DNA from: a virus
Reading direction: 5' to 3' (one strand)
Length of the DNA: 34,956 nucleotides
IMG/VR virus record: IMGVR_UViG_3300037882_000287
Coordinates: 1-34,956 of that record
The position numbers and the translations under genes were made by a program. Under the pieces are notes generated by a model. That model made no database searches and was not told where the DNA came from. It saw nothing but the letters and a program-made list of their open reading frames with translations. The stretch's first letter is position 1. The number at the start of each line of letters is the position of its first letter. This document shows positions 6,760 to 13,992 of this stretch, piece after piece.

Positions 6760-7483
6760 GATTAATGTTAACAAGCTAGACCATCATTATTCAGAGATAA
6801 GTCAAAGCAATTCTCTTCGATATATGATGCTTAAGAGAGATTCTGAACACACCTTTAACAATACTACAAATGAGTTTAAATGTCGAGATTTCTTCAATGA
6901 CTTTGCATACTCTTTGAATACTGGAGAAGAGTTTACTAAATATGGAATGTTCTCCACCGCTGCAAAATTAGATGTAGAGGATAGGGTTTGGATGTTGCTT
7001 AAGTATACTGCATTCGGACTGAAGCATAATATTAATGCAGTCCTACTCCCTAAGCTTAAAGAAACATGGGCTGATATTGATATTAATATCCATCCGAATA
7101 TTATAGTCAATCAAAGGAAGCCTACCTGTACACTACTAATTAGTCTGAACAAGGCCTGCTTTGCTTCAACTTTCCGTATCTCGGTAATTACGCAAGTCCT
7201 GCGAAATTGTAATCGAGACACCTGTTTTGAAAATTGGGAGCAGTGTTATAACATCTCACTTCCGGGAGGTGCTTTGGAACACTGGTGTTCTATCTTGTGT
7301 GAACGGGGCACTAGTCCAGAACTACTCACTAGGTTTTACACAGGACAATTCAAACTTAAAAAAGAGCCTCTTTATAAACTAAACCATATCTATCAAAGAC
7401 ATTCTCCTGGAACAATAGAATTTATCCAAGGAGTACACGACACTGGCTGGATTGGTTGGTTCTCTAACTCAGAAGTGGTATAA
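6752..7483 (+). CDS. Hypothetical protein at end of amidoligase island, 243 aa
   Basis: The start ATG overlaps the stop of the ATP-grasp gene by eight bases, which indicates coupled translation. The protein is soluble and rich in Asn, Lys and aromatic residues. It has a cluster of cysteines at about residues 150-200 (RNCNRDTCFENWEQC and WCSILCERG) that could bind a metal or form disulfides. I recognise no family. Operon position suggests it belongs to the modification pathway, perhaps as the modified substrate or an acceptor protein; that is a guess from context. Confidence 0.65.
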   Translation: MYKINVNKLDHHYSEISQSNSLRYMMLKRDSEHTFNNTTNEFKCRDFFNDFAYSLNTGEEFTKYGMFSTAAKLDVEDRVWMLLKYTAFGLKHNINAVLLPKLKETWADIDINIHPNIIVNQRKPTCTLLISLNKACFASTFRISVITQVLRNCNRDTCFENWEQCYNISLPGGALEHWCSILCERGTSPELLTRFYTGQFKLKKEPLYKLNHIYQRHSPGTIEFIQGVHDTGWIGWFSNSEVV

Positions 7484-7488
7484 TTATT

Positions 7489-7734
7489 ATGCGCTGCTAT
7501 TGTTGTAATGCCATCCTGACCCCACAGGAAAGTGTAGCTAAGTTCGCCTCTAGTGGTAACTACACGGAGACATGTAATAAGTGCCTACGCACCATGGATT
7601 TGCCTGACGGAGCGGTTATCCGCAAGCAAGGCCCACACCACGAGCCTGACGACGACCTCGATCTAACTGTTGCAGAAGATCCCGTGTTTGATCCGCTTGA
7701 TGCAGACTACCTAGACGATTATTGGGAGAAATGA
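7489..7734 (+). CDS. Small acidic zinc-finger protein
   Basis: The 81-aa product has CYCC (residues 3-6) and CNKC (about 29-32), a likely four-cysteine zinc site. A strongly acidic tail follows (HHEPDDDLDLTVAEDPVFDPLDADYLDDYWEK). Such basic-finger plus acidic-tail proteins in phages often bind nucleic acid or host factors, but no specific function can be assigned. It lies directly before the primase, one base from its ATG, suggesting expression with the replication genes. Confidence 0.7.
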   Translation: MRCYCCNAILTPQESVAKFASSGNYTETCNKCLRTMDLPDGAVIRKQGPHHEPDDDLDLTVAEDPVFDPLDADYLDDYWEK

Positions 7735-7735
7735 G

Positions 7736-8470
7736 ATGGCTGATTTTGTGAGGCATACCAGTTGTGAATCATGTGGTTCCAGTGATGCGAAAGCTAATTA
7801 TAGTGATGGTAGTTCTTACTGCTTTTCTTGTAGCACTTATGCCGGCCCCAACGCGGGATCGTGGCAACCACCACAGGAATACTCAGATAACAAACGATTA
7901 ATCCACATCCCAGAAGATATCTCTTTTGAATACTCCGAGGAGGCGTTAAAGTGGGTGGCTAAGTATGACCTTACAGCAGCCGACTTGATTCGCCATAAAG
8001 TGTATTTCAGTAAGTGGCGTAATCAGTTGCTGTTCTTTTATGAGCGGTTTATGGGAGGAGATGTTGGTTGTCTGCTTGCACGAAACTTCAATTCTAATAC
8101 CACTAAATATCACCTAATTGGCTCACGAGAGGAGGTCATGCCTGTCTATAAGTCTGCGTTCGATTGTGATACATTGGTACTTACGGAGGATTCTATCAGT
8201 GCAATTAAAGTATCTCGGGTGTGTGATGCCATGCCCTGCTTAGGTAGTACCATTGGTCTACAGAAGATTGCTCGCATCAAGAAAATGGGGTATGAGAAGA
8301 TCAGGATTTGGCTGGACTCGGATAAAGCACTTAGCTCGTCGGGACTGGCACAAAAGTTGGCGTTCATCTGCGATGACGTAAGGACGATCAACACCGATCT
8401 TGACCCTAAATGCTACCCTCACTTTACTATTAAGGAGTTAGTTTATGGCCATGCACATATCAGCACATAA
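7736..8470 (+). CDS. DNA primase (T7 gp4 N-terminal-like)
   Basis: The 244-aa protein has a zinc-binding module with Cys10, Cys13, Cys29 and Cys32. A TOPRIM-type core follows: LTEDSISA (149-156, catalytic Glu151) and IWLDSDKA (191-198, Asp194 and Asp196). This matches the primase half of T7 gene 4 in order and size, and it would make short RNA primers for lagging-strand synthesis. Unlike T7, no helicase is fused to it; the helicase is a separate gene at 9311. The ATG is preceded by GAGAAATG. The 3' end overlaps the next gene by 26 bases, and an 11-mer repeat lies at 8382. Confidence 0.88.
   Translation: MADFVRHTSCESCGSSDAKANYSDGSSYCFSCSTYAGPNAGSWQPPQEYSDNKRLIHIPEDISFEYSEEALKWVAKYDLTAADLIRHKVYFSKWRNQLLFFYERFMGGDVGCLLARNFNSNTTKYHLIGSREEVMPVYKSAFDCDTLVLTEDSISAIKVSRVCDAMPCLGSTIGLQKIARIKKMGYEKIRIWLDSDKALSSSGLAQKLAFICDDVRTINTDLDPKCYPHFTIKELVYGHAHIST
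8382..8392 (+). repeat. Dispersed 11-mer GGACGATCAAC, copy 6
   Basis: Exact copy near the 3' end of the primase gene. Here it is read in another frame, as R-T-I-N, and not as D-D-Q. Conservation is therefore at nucleotide level. Confidence 0.85.
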
Positions 8471-8711
8471 AAATACCAAAAATCCACCCGAACAAATTAT
8501 TAATCCTATTCCACTACAACATTTCAAAAAACCTTTAATCAAGGCTATTGAAGAGTATCAACAAGACAAGATTAGGACTAAAGTATATGTTGTTACTGAA
8601 CCAGTGACTTTTGAAATTCTTGGTGTATATTGGAATAAAGCCACTGCTGACAAAGCCTTTAGAAATAAGTATGCACTCACTTCTGTAGAAGAATTTGAGG
8701 TTTTTGAATGA
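8445..8711 (+). CDS. Hypothetical protein, 88 aa
   Basis: The ATG at 8445 follows TAAGGAG with seven bases between, so it is a confident start inside the primase 3' end. The N-terminal 35 residues are polar and rich in Pro, His and Asn. The C-terminal half looks like a small alpha/beta fold (KVYVVTEPVTFEILGVYWNKATADKAFRN in two strands plus a helix). Function unknown. The stop overlaps the ATG of the GC-rich gene at 8708. Confidence 0.65.
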   Translation: MAMHISAHKNTKNPPEQIINPIPLQHFKKPLIKAIEEYQQDKIRTKVYVVTEPVTFEILGVYWNKATADKAFRNKYALTSVEEFEVFE

Positions 8712-9181
8712 AGACCAAGACAAGTGAGCTGACCGGAGCCGCCCTCGATTGGGCGGTGGCGAAGTGCGAGGGCGAGGTAACTGAGTTCGGATCGGATGGC
8801 ATCACGTTCGGCTTCAAACTGAACGGGAAGCTGAAGGTGTTTGCCCGTGGCTGGGCGCCGTCGATGAGCTGGTGCCCGTCCACCGACTGGGCGCAAAGTG
8901 GGCCGATCATTGACCGGGAGAGGATCACGGTTGTCTGTGCCGAAGGCGACTACAACCGGAGCAAGGCTGGAACACCGGACTGCTACGACACCTATTGGGT
9001 GGCGGACAAGGGCCGGCAAACATCTGACACCGTGTATGGCCCGCAGGGTGATGATTGGGGTCGCCAATTTCAGATCGAGGCCGACTGCATTACCGGCCCC
9101 ACCCCACTGATCGCTGGCATGCGCTGCTACGTGGCGTCCAAGCTGGGAGATGAGGTTGATGTTCCGGAGGAGCTTTTGTAA
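8708..9181 (+). CDS. DUF2591-like phage protein (accessory insertion)
   Basis: The 157-aa protein has the features I associate with DUF2591: an N-terminal ELTGAALDWAVAKCEG helix, a central STDWAQSGPIIDRE stretch and a C-terminal GPTPLIAGMRCYVASKLGDEVDVPEEL. The function of the family is unknown, and it is frequent in phages and prophages of high-GC proteobacteria. Here the gene is markedly GC-rich while both neighbours are AT-rich, so it looks like a recently acquired single-gene cassette. Its ATG overlaps the previous stop (ATGA). Its stop codon lies within a tandem repeat directly upstream of a promoter. Confidence 0.8.
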   Translation: MKTKTSELTGAALDWAVAKCEGEVTEFGSDGITFGFKLNGKLKVFARGWAPSMSWCPSTDWAQSGPIIDRERITVVCAEGDYNRSKAGTPDCYDTYWVADKGRQTSDTVYGPQGDDWGRQFQIEADCITGPTPLIAGMRCYVASKLGDEVDVPEELL

Positions 9182-9193
9182 CAATTGTAACAA
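9176..9193 (+). promoter_or_regulatory. Tandem 9-bp repeat, candidate operator
   Basis: TTGTAACAA occurs twice head to tail at 9176-9184 and 9185-9193. Each unit is almost a palindrome (TTGT-A-ACAA). The pair ends six bases before the -35 box of the promoter at 9199, where an activator or repressor would bind. No cognate regulator is recognised in the window. Confidence 0.5.
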
Positions 9194-9198
9194 AGGGG

Positions 9199-9228
9199 TT
9201 GACAAGCACCTACCTTTTATGGTACAAT
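9199..9228 (+). promoter_or_regulatory. Sigma70-type promoter driving the helicase operon
   Basis: A consensus -35 TTGACA (9199-9204), an 18-bp spacer and -10 TACAAT (9223-9228), preceded by TGG, lie in the gap before the helicase gene. Transcription should start near 9235. This implies use of host RNA polymerase for replication genes. The promoter at 14688 has the same layout. Confidence 0.8.
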
Positions 9229-9310
9229 ATTAGTATATACTGTATATATTTACTATAAATAAATATAATAATAACTATAGTATTAATATTATATATATAT
9301 ATTACTACAT
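9229..9310 (+). other. Very AT-rich untranslated leader, possible DNA unwinding element
   Basis: About 82 bases are almost entirely A and T, with runs such as TATATATATATATT and TAATAATAA, and no ribosome-binding purine block is visible before the ATG at 9311. It lies between the primase and helicase genes beside tandem repeats, an arrangement compatible with a replication origin. It could equally be just a promoter leader. Confidence 0.45.
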
Positions 9311-10549
9311 ATGACTCCAGAAACTACAATACTCAAACATGTTTTAACATACGATAACTGGCTTGTTAGCAAAGACTACATCTCCCTTGACTGGTTCCCT
9401 AAAGAAGTAGTCCCTGTTTACTCGGCAATTAATAACTACCACCTTGTTCATCCGAATACTAACCTTTCATCCAGTGACCTAACTAACCTTGTCTTTGCAG
9501 GAAGTATTAAAGACAAGGATTATATCTCTCTTGTAATTGATAATATTAACAAATGCGACGCGTCCGAGGTAACTACAGCACACCTATTAAACGCTCTCAG
9601 GAAAAAGCACTTGCTAAAGAAGCTTTCTTTGTCCTCCTACGAAGTAAGCGAAGGCCGGAACTCTTCCAATTCTGTAGACGAGCTTATCCAAGAGCTTGCT
9701 ACTTTCGATACCGAAGTTCTCGATGATGCTAGCAACGACGAGTTTGTTTCATCTGATTTAGAATATCTTGTTAACTCAGCCATCCAAACACCGGGATTGC
9801 GATGGCGCTTAGGCACTCTCAACAAGATGTTGGGAAGTATCCGGAAAGGCGATTTTGGGTTCATCTTTGCACGCCCGGAAACGGGCAAGACGACGTTCCT
9901 TGCAAGCGAGGTTACGTTTATGGCGGGGCAGCTTAAGGAAGAAGACGGCCCTATTCTCTGGATCAACAATGAAGAGCAAGGTAACAAAGTTATGCTCCGT
10001 TGTTATCAGGCCGGATTGGGGCTAGACCTAACCAAGCTATATCAGAATATCCCTAAACATAAGGAAGCATTTCACAAACTAACCAAAGAAAAGATTAAGC
10101 TGTTTGATAGCTCAGCCATTAATAGGCGACAGGTAGAATCTCTCTGTGAAAAACACAAACCAAGCTTGTTGATCTTTGACCAGCTCGACAAGATCGTGGG
10201 GTTTGAAAACGATCGAGAGGATCTTAAGCTAGGGGCCATTTATCAGTGGGCACGGGAGTTAGCAAAGAAGTATTGCCCAGTCATTGCTGTTTGTCAGGCC
10301 GATGGGTCTGGAGAGGGCGTCAGATGGCTCACAATGTCTAACGTAGCTAACGCCAAGACCGCTAAGCAGGCTGAGGCCGACTGGATTCTTGGTATAGGTA
10401 AGGTCAACGATGCGGGATATGACAACATTCGTTACCTACACCTATCCAAGAATAAATTAATGGGTGATGCCGACAGTGATCCTGAACAACGTCACGGTCG
10501 GCGCGAAGTAATCATTGAGCCCTTGATTGGGCGATATAGAGATATTTAA
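9311..10549 (+). CDS. Replicative DNA helicase (DnaB/T7 gp4 helicase-like)
   Basis: The 412-aa protein has an N-terminal helical region of about 150 residues and a RecA-type motor. Motifs are Walker A ARPETGKTT (187-195), WINNEE (218-222, catalytic Glu region), Walker B LLIFDQLDKI (286-295), a Gln sensor in VIAVCQADGSG and the C-terminal AEADWILGIGK and RYLHLSKNK segments. It would form a ring that unwinds DNA 5'-3' and works with the separate primase at 7736. The Walker A has Glu where Gly is more usual (PET for PGT). The ATG at 9311 lacks an obvious ribosome site in the AT-rich leader. Confidence 0.9.
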   Translation: MTPETTILKHVLTYDNWLVSKDYISLDWFPKEVVPVYSAINNYHLVHPNTNLSSSDLTNLVFAGSIKDKDYISLVIDNINKCDASEVTTAHLLNALRKKHLLKKLSLSSYEVSEGRNSSNSVDELIQELATFDTEVLDDASNDEFVSSDLEYLVNSAIQTPGLRWRLGTLNKMLGSIRKGDFGFIFARPETGKTTFLASEVTFMAGQLKEEDGPILWINNEEQGNKVMLRCYQAGLGLDLTKLYQNIPKHKEAFHKLTKEKIKLFDSSAINRRQVESLCEKHKPSLLIFDQLDKIVGFENDREDLKLGAIYQWARELAKKYCPVIAVCQADGSGEGVRWLTMSNVANAKTAKQAEADWILGIGKVNDAGYDNIRYLHLSKNKLMGDADSDPEQRHGRREVIIEPLIGRYRDI

Positions 10550-10936
10550 ATGAAACTTAATAGTAATGGTAGTATTTTTCACATGGCTAATCGTGGGGGA
10601 CTTTACTCCCCTTGCGGTAAAAAAACCAATCTATGTGAAGTCATTAGAACATTTACAATCGGCTTTTTAATGACTTTTGTCCTAGGATTTTTATTCGCAG
10701 GAATTACATTTTTAATGCTCGCTGGGCCTCTTTCTACAGTAATTCTATGGTTTACTGAGGGGCTTGTTTTCTTCGATGACATCTGGATTTTCCCCTTTGT
10801 TTTGCTGTTATCAGCATTGATTCTGGGCCTAGTCTACTTAGTCACAAAAGTAGATCGGGTTATTCCTGAGAATGTTCATGAGGTATACCGAGCTTATAAA
10901 GATAAATATTGTCCTGTCGTGGAGATTGTTGAATGA
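10550..10936 (+). CDS. Small membrane protein, 128 aa
   Basis: The ATG immediately follows the helicase stop. The N-terminal 30 residues are polar with two cysteines. Two hydrophobic blocks follow at about residues 34-67 (long enough for one or two spans) and 77-100, then a charged 28-residue tail. This predicts an inner-membrane protein with two or three spans. No family is recognised. Inside a replication operon it might anchor replication to the membrane or alter the host envelope, but nothing in the sequence decides this. The stop overlaps the next ATG. Confidence 0.65.
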   Translation: MKLNSNGSIFHMANRGGLYSPCGKKTNLCEVIRTFTIGFLMTFVLGFLFAGITFLMLAGPLSTVILWFTEGLVFFDDIWIFPFVLLLSALILGLVYLVTKVDRVIPENVHEVYRAYKDKYCPVVEIVE

Positions 10937-11142
10937 AGCTCTATGAAGTCCCCCGGAATACGTGGATTAGAGTAAACGTGCCTAACACCATGGCACCCCT
11001 AGATGCAAGAACGGCTAGGCCGCGGGAGCGTATCAAGTTTATTAACCTAGATGGAATGTATAGCTACTGCTTGGATGAGCAAGGTGGTGTAGTACATTTA
11101 CCCGTAGATATGGAAGTGGAGATTGATAATGGGATTGTTTGA
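10933..11142 (+). CDS. Hypothetical protein, 69 aa
   Basis: The start overlaps the previous stop (ATGA). The product (MKLYEVPRNTWIRVNVP...FINLDGMYSYCLDEQGGVVHLPVDMEVEI) looks like a small all-beta barrel, a type often carried as an early phage protein of unknown function. It has no catalytic motif. It overlaps the next gene by 14 bases. Confidence 0.65.
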   Translation: MKLYEVPRNTWIRVNVPNTMAPLDARTARPRERIKFINLDGMYSYCLDEQGGVVHLPVDMEVEIDNGIV

Positions 11143-11413
11143 TCGTTATGGTGATGATATCAACTGTCTTAAAGTCCAGTTTGAGGAACTACAGCGAAGA
11201 TTAAATGAATTAGAAAAGAAAACAGAGGTGTCTGTAAGACCCTTTTCATATGGCACCGGACCAACAGTACCCGTTAACTCGGCGTTAGAAAGTATCTTGA
11301 ATCATTTAGGTTTACAACTCAAGTATCAGTATCCCACTACTGCTTCTGTCACTGTAGTTAAAAATGGTGATCTAATAATGGATAAGTTTTCTCAAGGAGA
11401 AACAACAAAGTGA
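11129..11413 (+). CDS. Hypothetical coiled-coil protein, 94 aa
   Basis: I chose the ATG at 11129 over a TTG at 11123 because GTGGAG lies about ten bases upstream and the protein then begins MGLFDRYGDD. Residues 10-33 form a short heptad-patterned coiled coil (LKVQFEELQRRLNELEKK), so it may be a dimer or trimer. The remainder has no recognised motif. The stop overlaps the GTG start of the following gene. Confidence 0.6.
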   Translation: MGLFDRYGDDINCLKVQFEELQRRLNELEKKTEVSVRPFSYGTGPTVPVNSALESILNHLGLQLKYQYPTTASVTVVKNGDLIMDKFSQGETTK

Positions 11414-11808
11414 GCCCCAATCTTGATGAAGCCCTATGTAAGAAGTACCCAAAAATCTTTGTTAATCGTCATGAGAGTCCACAAAAATCCCCTATGTTTT
11501 GGGGATTTGAATGTGGAGATGGTTGGTATGACCTGATCGATCAATTGTGCCACAATCTACAATTTAACACAGATCACAACAGCCACATCAAAGACAAGTA
11601 TCCCCAAGTCGTTGCAATGCAAGTAAAAGAAAAGTTTGGTGAGCTTCGCTTCTATGTTCAGGAAGCTAGTGATGTACAGTATGCTGTGATCCATTTTGCT
11701 AGCGAGCTGTCTGGTCACATCTGTGACGTGTGTGGCAAGCCCGGTAAACGGGGAGGTAGTGGATGGATTAGAACTCGCTGTGAGGAACATGCACACACTG
11801 ACGCTTGA
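11410..11808 (+). CDS. Phage protein with C-terminal zinc site, 132 aa
   Basis: GTG 11410 overlaps the upstream stop (GTGA). The protein has FECGDGWYDLIDQLCHNLQF early, then VKEKFGELRFYV, and ends with a likely zinc site CDVCGKPGKRGGSGWIRTRCEEH. I recall this arrangement from many phage and prophage proteins of unknown role. The last 20 bases overlap the start of the DNA polymerase gene, whose ribosome site (GAGGAA) lies inside this frame. Confidence 0.75.
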   Translation: MSPNLDEALCKKYPKIFVNRHESPQKSPMFWGFECGDGWYDLIDQLCHNLQFNTDHNSHIKDKYPQVVAMQVKEKFGELRFYVQEASDVQYAVIHFASELSGHICDVCGKPGKRGGSGWIRTRCEEHAHTDA

Positions 11809-12847
11809 CACTGAAACAGACATCTATAACAATGGTAATCCCTTCGATCCACGAAACAAGCTTGTCCGTATTGGCTATCTTGAAGATAGTGGCGTAACAC
11901 AAGTAACCAATGATCTTCCTACGGTCCAGCAGAAAATCGACAAGGCATCCCTCATTGTCGGATTTAATTTCAAGTTTGACTATCATTGGCTGGGTAAATA
12001 CGGTTGCGTATTGGCAGGTAAGCGTATATGGGACTGCCAAGCGGCTGATTACATCCTTAGTCACCAGCAACACATATTTCCTAGTTTGGATGATTGCTGT
12101 GTTCGTCTTGGTCTTGGTAGCAAGCTGGATATCATTAAGTCTGATTATTGGGACCGTGGTATTACTACATCAGATGTGCCTCTATCTGTCCTAGATCCTT
12201 ATCTTAAACAAGACATTGAACTGACCCACAAGCTCTTCAAGTACCAATGGGATGCCTGTACCCCCGCTCAGCGCACACTGATCTTGCTGGATGGGGATGA
12301 CATGCACACCCTAGTGGAGATGGAACGGGAGGGTTTACTATTTAATGAGGAACTTTGTAAACAACGAGAACAAGAACTAGATGCACAAATTGAAACTGTA
12401 CTTCAGCAACTTGCTGCTATCTATCCAGAAGTACCTATTAACTTTAATTCTAATGATGATCTGTCTGCCTTTCTATATGGTGGAAGAATCACGCAGGTTC
12501 GTAAGGTACCTGACGGATTCTATAAAACTGGAATTAAGGCGGGTCAAATTAAATTCCGCAAGGAAGAAGTAGATCATACCCTCCCGGCTTTATACAAGCC
12601 TGTTCGCGGCTCCGAACTCAAGAAGGCTGGCTTCTACGCCACCAATGAGCCTACGTTACGTAAACTAGCGGGTAATAAAAAGATCGTGGGACTTGTCCTA
12701 GAACTTGCCAAGCTAGATAAAATCAACGGAACGTATTATAAAGGTATTCCCAAGATTAACAAAGAGATGAACTGGCCTGCCAAGATACTTCACAGTAACT
12801 TTAACACTACTCAAACTAGGACAGGTCGGCTCAGCAGTAATAAGCCT
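11789..12847 (+). CDS. DNA polymerase family A, N-terminal part (exon 1)
   Basis: The ATG at 11789 follows GAGGAA and gives MHTLTLDTETD. Exonuclease motifs are complete: ExoI DTE (7-9), ExoII NFKFD (60-64) and ExoIII YLKQD (138-142). This part therefore has the 3'-5' proofreading domain plus the thumb region. It ends with RTGRLSSNKP (344-353), the segment just before the palm in family-A enzymes. Unspliced reading meets TAA at 12848, exactly at the predicted 5' splice site of a group I intron. After splicing the frame continues into 13546. The polymerase active site is not encoded here but in a separate frame at 13989. Confidence 0.88.
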
Positions 12848-13545
12848 TAACGATAGGGCTTTTAAAACATCGTGAATTCAGGGGAACTCCAGACCGGAAA
12901 ATCCTGAGCCAAGCTAATACCATAATTACCATAGGAGGTACTACATGGATGAGATTAAACGTCTTTATGAAGATACCGATTTGACTATTGAAGAGATTGC
13001 CTATAAAACAGGCTACTCTGTACATGCTGTGTGGAGCATCACGACAGCATATCCAAAGGAATATCGGAATGCTCGTAAAAAGAGAAACTACTCTAAATCA
13101 AAACTTGGAGACAAGAATCCTCAATTCGGGATGACTGGTTCTAAGAATGATAAATACATTGGTGAAGTCTCTGACGGCAAGGGCTACATCATGGTTATGA
13201 AACCAGATTGGTACACTGGCCGTAAAGGGTCTAAACATGTATTCAAACACCAAGTAGTTATGTGTGAGTCTCTGGGTATCACAGAGATACCTAAAGGCTT
13301 CTGTGTTCATCACGTAGATGAAGATAAAACTAATAACAATCTTATCAATCTTGCTTTGATGACCACATCTGCACATATGCGTTTACATCAATTAGAAGGT
13401 GCAACGACTAGAGCAAAAGCTCGTAGGGTCCAAGTGGACTCGAAGCGCGATGGAGAGGTCACCCTTGGGGCCTCTCGTGATATAGTCTGATCTATATGGG
13501 AACATATAGAGTTTATATGGAAACGATATAAACGTAACAATAATG
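12848..13545 (+). ncRNA. Group I intron (subgroup IA-like) in the DNA polymerase gene
   Basis: The fold can be traced by hand. P1 pairs exon AAGCCT (12842-12847) with GGGCTT (12856-12861) and leaves the required U-G pair at the splice site. P3 is CATCGTG (12868-12874) with CGCGATG (13446-13452). P4 is TCAGG with CCTGA in the P and Q elements near 12878-12925. P7 is GACTA (13406-13410) with TAGTC (13483-13487). P8 is GAGAGG with CCTCTC (13453-13476). Two small hairpins between P7 and P3' (GAGCAAAAGCTC and GTCCAAGTGGAC) match P7.1/P7.2 of IA introns. The last base is G13545. An HNH gene lies in the P6 region. Confidence 0.9.
12945..13490 (+). CDS. Intron-encoded HNH homing endonuclease
   Basis: The 181-aa protein starts at ATG after AGGAGGT, a strong ribosome site, within the intron. 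Residues 1-45 resemble a helix-turn-helix (LTIEEIAYKTGYSVHAVWSI) for target recognition. The HNH core is at 101-148: HQVVMCESLG, then HHVDEDKTNNNLINL (His122, His123, Asp125, Asn131) and SAHMRLH. It would cut an intronless polymerase gene and so spread the intron. The last 30 or so codons run through the P7, P3 and P8 strands of the intron core, so protein and ribozyme share sequence. Confidence 0.9.
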   Translation: MDEIKRLYEDTDLTIEEIAYKTGYSVHAVWSITTAYPKEYRNARKKRNYSKSKLGDKNPQFGMTGSKNDKYIGEVSDGKGYIMVMKPDWYTGRKGSKHVFKHQVVMCESLGITEIPKGFCVHHVDEDKTNNNLINLALMTTSAHMRLHQLEGATTRAKARRVQVDSKRDGEVTLGASRDIV

Positions 13546-13611
13546 AATCAACAAAATTTCAGCGGAGATATTCTTGACATATTCGTCAGCAGATATGATT
13601 CAGCGACTTGA
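13546..13611 (+). CDS. DNA polymerase exon 2 (end of the N-terminal fragment)
   Basis: After splicing, SSNKP joins NQQNFSGDILDIFVSRYD, which is the expected family-A sequence between the thumb and palm motif A. The frame then reads S-A-T and stops at TGA 13609-13611. The palm is not reached, so the spliced product is a 374-residue N-terminal fragment. The alternative is a second intervening sequence (about 13609-13985): joining ACT 13608 to CAA 13986 would give SRYDSAT-QVIVSCD, with natural length and frame. The 3' boundary would end in A, not the G that group I introns need, so I cannot show splicing. Confidence 0.7.
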   Translation, partial: NQQNFSGDILDIFVSRYDSAT

Positions 13612-13786
13612 ATACGAATCCGATATTACTAACTTCATGTCCCGCGTAACGGAATCTGATGCAAGATCCGTGGCGTTAGATTTGTGGAAACACTACCCCC
13701 GCCAAACCCTTATGCTAACAGCATCCTTAGCGCAAACACAGCATACTAATAAACAAGTCCCTGCTCTTTTTGTTAGGAAAGTATAA
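13574..13786 (+). CDS. Hypothetical protein between polymerase fragments, 70 aa
   Basis: TTG 13574 has a well-spaced GGAG (13564-13567); an ATG at 13595 is the alternative. The frame overlaps polymerase exon 2 by 38 bases in another frame. The product is helical (LEYESDITNFMSRVTESDARSVALDLWKHYPRQTLML) with no recognised motif. Its stop TAA shares a base with the next ATG (TAATG), and the following gene overlaps the polymerase palm fragment. The chain of couplings argues that this is translated and is not dead intron sequence. Confidence 0.55.
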   Translation: MTYSSADMIQRLEYESDITNFMSRVTESDARSVALDLWKHYPRQTLMLTASLAQTQHTNKQVPALFVRKV

Positions 13787-13992
13787 TGCCGGTATCTAGT
13801 CCAACGACCACTAACTATGATTGGGTTACATATGCGCCGGTTGAGTCTTGGATGATAGTGGATTTAGACCAGGCCAGCACGGCAACAGGCATAAATGCTA
13901 TTTCGTATCAACAAGCACTAGAGAAATACAGGCGACAGCGCGATCAACTTAAGTCGGTACGTAAGCCCCCTGTTGTCCTTAATGACAAGTGA
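13786..13992 (+). CDS. Hypothetical protein between polymerase fragments, 68 aa
   Basis: The ATG overlaps the preceding stop (TAATG), and its own stop overlaps the GTG of the polymerase palm gene (GTGA). The product has a polar N-terminal half and a helical basic C-terminal half (YQQALEKYRRQRDQLKSVRKPPVV). The sequence GCGCGATCAACTT at about 13938 is a near match to the dispersed 11-mer. It is not recognised and shows no resemblance to polymerase sequence. Confidence 0.5.
   Translation: MPVSSPTTTNYDWVTYAPVESWMIVDLDQASTATGINAISYQQALEKYRRQRDQLKSVRKPPVVLNDK

Noticed and set aside
8558-9205. Open frame of 215 codons on the - strand
   Set aside because: It overlaps the GC-rich DUF2591-like gene, where few stop codons occur by composition. 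It crosses gene boundaries and has a low-complexity Arg/Pro-rich translation.
13609-13985. Second group I or group II intron in the polymerase gene
   Set aside because: I could not find P/Q/R/S elements, a P7 pair or a GUGYG start, and the 3' boundary that restores frame ends in A. It is kept only as an alternative in the findings.
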